Below are positions 6,729 to 7,528 of a stretch of 7,528 nucleotides of DNA, in pieces. The position numbers were made by a program, and so were the translations under genes. The DNA is from Actinomycetota bacterium (lineage in GTDB: Bacteria; Actinomycetota; Acidimicrobiia; IMCC26256; JACDBD01): positions 1 to 7,528 of the forward strand of contig JACDBD010000301.1 in the NCBI GenBank assembly GCA_013695115.1, written 5' to 3'. Positions within the stretch are counted from its first letter, which is position 1; each line of letters starts with the position of its first letter. The notes below the pieces were generated by a model. That model saw nothing but the letters and a program-made list of their open reading frames with translations. It was not told where the DNA came from and made no database searches.

Positions 6729-7528
6729 CGGTCGAACTCCCGGCGCGCCCGCAGCCACCCCGCCGCCTGGTCCCGGGGAACGTCGACCTGCTCACCCGAG
6801 CGGAGGTCCTTGACGCCGACCTCGCCGCGGGCGAGCTCACGTTCACCCAGCATCACGCCGAAGACGGCGCGCGCCCGGTCGGCCGCCTTCCATTGCGCCT
6901 TCACCGAGCGGTTGCCGTACGCCCGGTCGACCCGCAAGCCGGCCTCTCGCAGCTCGTGGGTCAGGGTCAGTGCCTCCCGCCCGCCGTCGAGGCCGTCGAC
7001 CACGAAGGCGTCGAGCTTGGACTCCCGAACCGGGACGGCCTGCTCGGCGTCGGCAACGATGAGCAGCCGTTCGATGCCGACGCCGAACCCGATGCCGGGC
7101 GTGGGTGGCCCGCCCATCTGCTCGGCCAGCTGATCGTACCGGCCACCTCCCCCGACGGCGTTCTGGGCCGCGTCCAGGGCATCGCTCACGAACTCGAACG
7201 TGGTGCTCGTGTAGTAGTCGAAGCCGCGCACGAGCCGAGGGTCGAGCTCGTAGTCGACCCCGAGCGCGTCGAGTCCCCGCTGAACCGCCTCGAAGTGCGC
7301 CCGTGACTCCGTCCCGAGGTGCTCGGTCAGCTGCGGCGCCCGCTCGATCACCTCCTGCCACTCCTCGTTCTTGGAGTCGAGGATCCGCAGCGGGTTCTCC
7401 CGCACCCGCTCGCGGAAGTCGTCGCCGAGGTCGCCGGCGTGCCCGAGGAGGTGCTCGCGCAACAGCTCGACGTAGGACCGCCGGCTGGTGGGGTCACCCA
7501 TCGAGTTGAGCCGGAGCGACCAGCGCTC
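6725..7528 (-). CDS. hisS: Histidyl-tRNA synthetase, C-terminal 267 residues (5' end outside window)
   Basis: Cytoplasmic class II aminoacyl-tRNA synthetase that charges tRNA-His with histidine using ATP. The reading frame stays open to the window edge: nine codons upstream of the ATG at 7501 read ERWSLRLNS and continue into MGDPTSRRSY, which matches the HisRS core (LRINSxGxPxxRxxY). The ATG at 7501 is therefore internal and not the start. In fragment numbering, the histidine-binding motif RGFDYYT is at about 101-107 (usually RGLDYYT), a glycine-rich GGGGRYDQL loop follows at about 126-134, and class II motif 3 GFGVGIER is at about 147-154. The anticodon-binding domain fills about 172-262. 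HisRS is usually about 420 residues, so roughly 150-160 N-terminal residues, including motifs 1 and 2, are missing. The TGA stop overlaps the aspS start by 4 bases. Family assignment is near certain. Confidence 0.97.
   Translation of the reverse strand, partial: ERWSLRLNSMGDPTSRRSYVELLREHLLGHAGDLGDDFRERVRENPLRILDSKNEEWQEVIERAPQLTEHLGTESRAHFEAVQRGLDALGVDYELDPRLVRGFDYYTSTTFEFVSDALDAAQNAVGGGGRYDQLAEQMGGPPTPGIGFGVGIERLLIVADAEQAVPVRESKLDAFVVDGLDGGREALTLTHELREAGLRVDRAYGNRSVKAQWKAADRARAVFGVMLGERELARGEVGVKDLRSGEQVDVPRDQAAGWLRARREFDR
6737..6741 (-). promoter_or_regulatory. Ribosome binding site for aspS
   Basis: GGGAG inside the last codons of hisS, 8 bases before the ATG at 6728 and 11 before the alternative ATG at 6725. 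The spacing favours 6728. Together with the 4-base stop/start overlap it suggests that aspS translation is coupled to hisS. Confidence 0.55.

Noticed and set aside
4902..7133. A 743-codon open frame on the plus strand across aspS and hisS
   Set aside because: It is wholly antisense to two certain genes. Long stop-free antisense frames are expected in very GC-rich coding sequence, and its translation is low-complexity with no recognisable motif.
1..7528. Search for an unusual system: mobile element, CRISPR, toxin-antitoxin, phage or defence genes
   Set aside because: The window is almost fully occupied by conserved housekeeping genes in one direction. I saw no transposase, integrase, direct-repeat array, tRNA-flanked boundary or shift in composition.

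Overview
The window is very GC-rich, and every gene I can support lies on the minus strand, so the operon reads from high to low coordinates. In transcription order it holds hisS (5' end cut off by the window edge), aspS, rarA, a short one-helix membrane protein, alaS, ruvX (yqgF), and the first 58 codons of a gene that by position is probably mltG. The base composition, the GTG starts and this gene order point to a high-GC actinobacterium (Actinomycetota). Some sequence details resemble what I remember of Acidimicrobiia more than Streptomyces or Mycobacterium, but that placement is inference.

Region by region: 7528-6725 is the C-terminal part of histidyl-tRNA synthetase. 6728-4959 is a complete aspartyl-tRNA synthetase with the residues expected of the non-discriminating type. 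4959-3601 is a complete RarA/MgsA AAA+ ATPase. 3596-3393 encodes a 67-residue single-pass membrane protein resembling the DUF6167 family. 3392-3262 is the only real intergenic gap (131 bases). 3261-616 is a complete alanyl-tRNA synthetase with editing and C-Ala domains. 604-173 is the RuvX/YqgF RNase H-fold nuclease. 176-1 is the start of the probable mltG.

The genes are packed as one transcription unit. There is a 4-base overlap (hisS/aspS), a 1-base overlap (aspS/rarA), gaps of 4 bases (rarA/small gene) and 11 bases (alaS/ruvX), and a 4-base overlap (ruvX/mltG). This suggests translational coupling. A second promoter could lie in the 131-base gap before alaS. Functionally the unit joins three class II aminoacyl-tRNA synthetases with a replication-fork maintenance ATPase, a nuclease implicated in 16S rRNA or Holliday-junction processing, and a probable cell-wall enzyme. 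This is a conserved housekeeping neighbourhood. I saw no mobile element, CRISPR array, tRNA, rRNA or defence-type system. The points worth a second look are the predicted tRNA specificity of AspRS, the small membrane protein, the unusual AspRS motif 2 and the unannotated start of the last gene.
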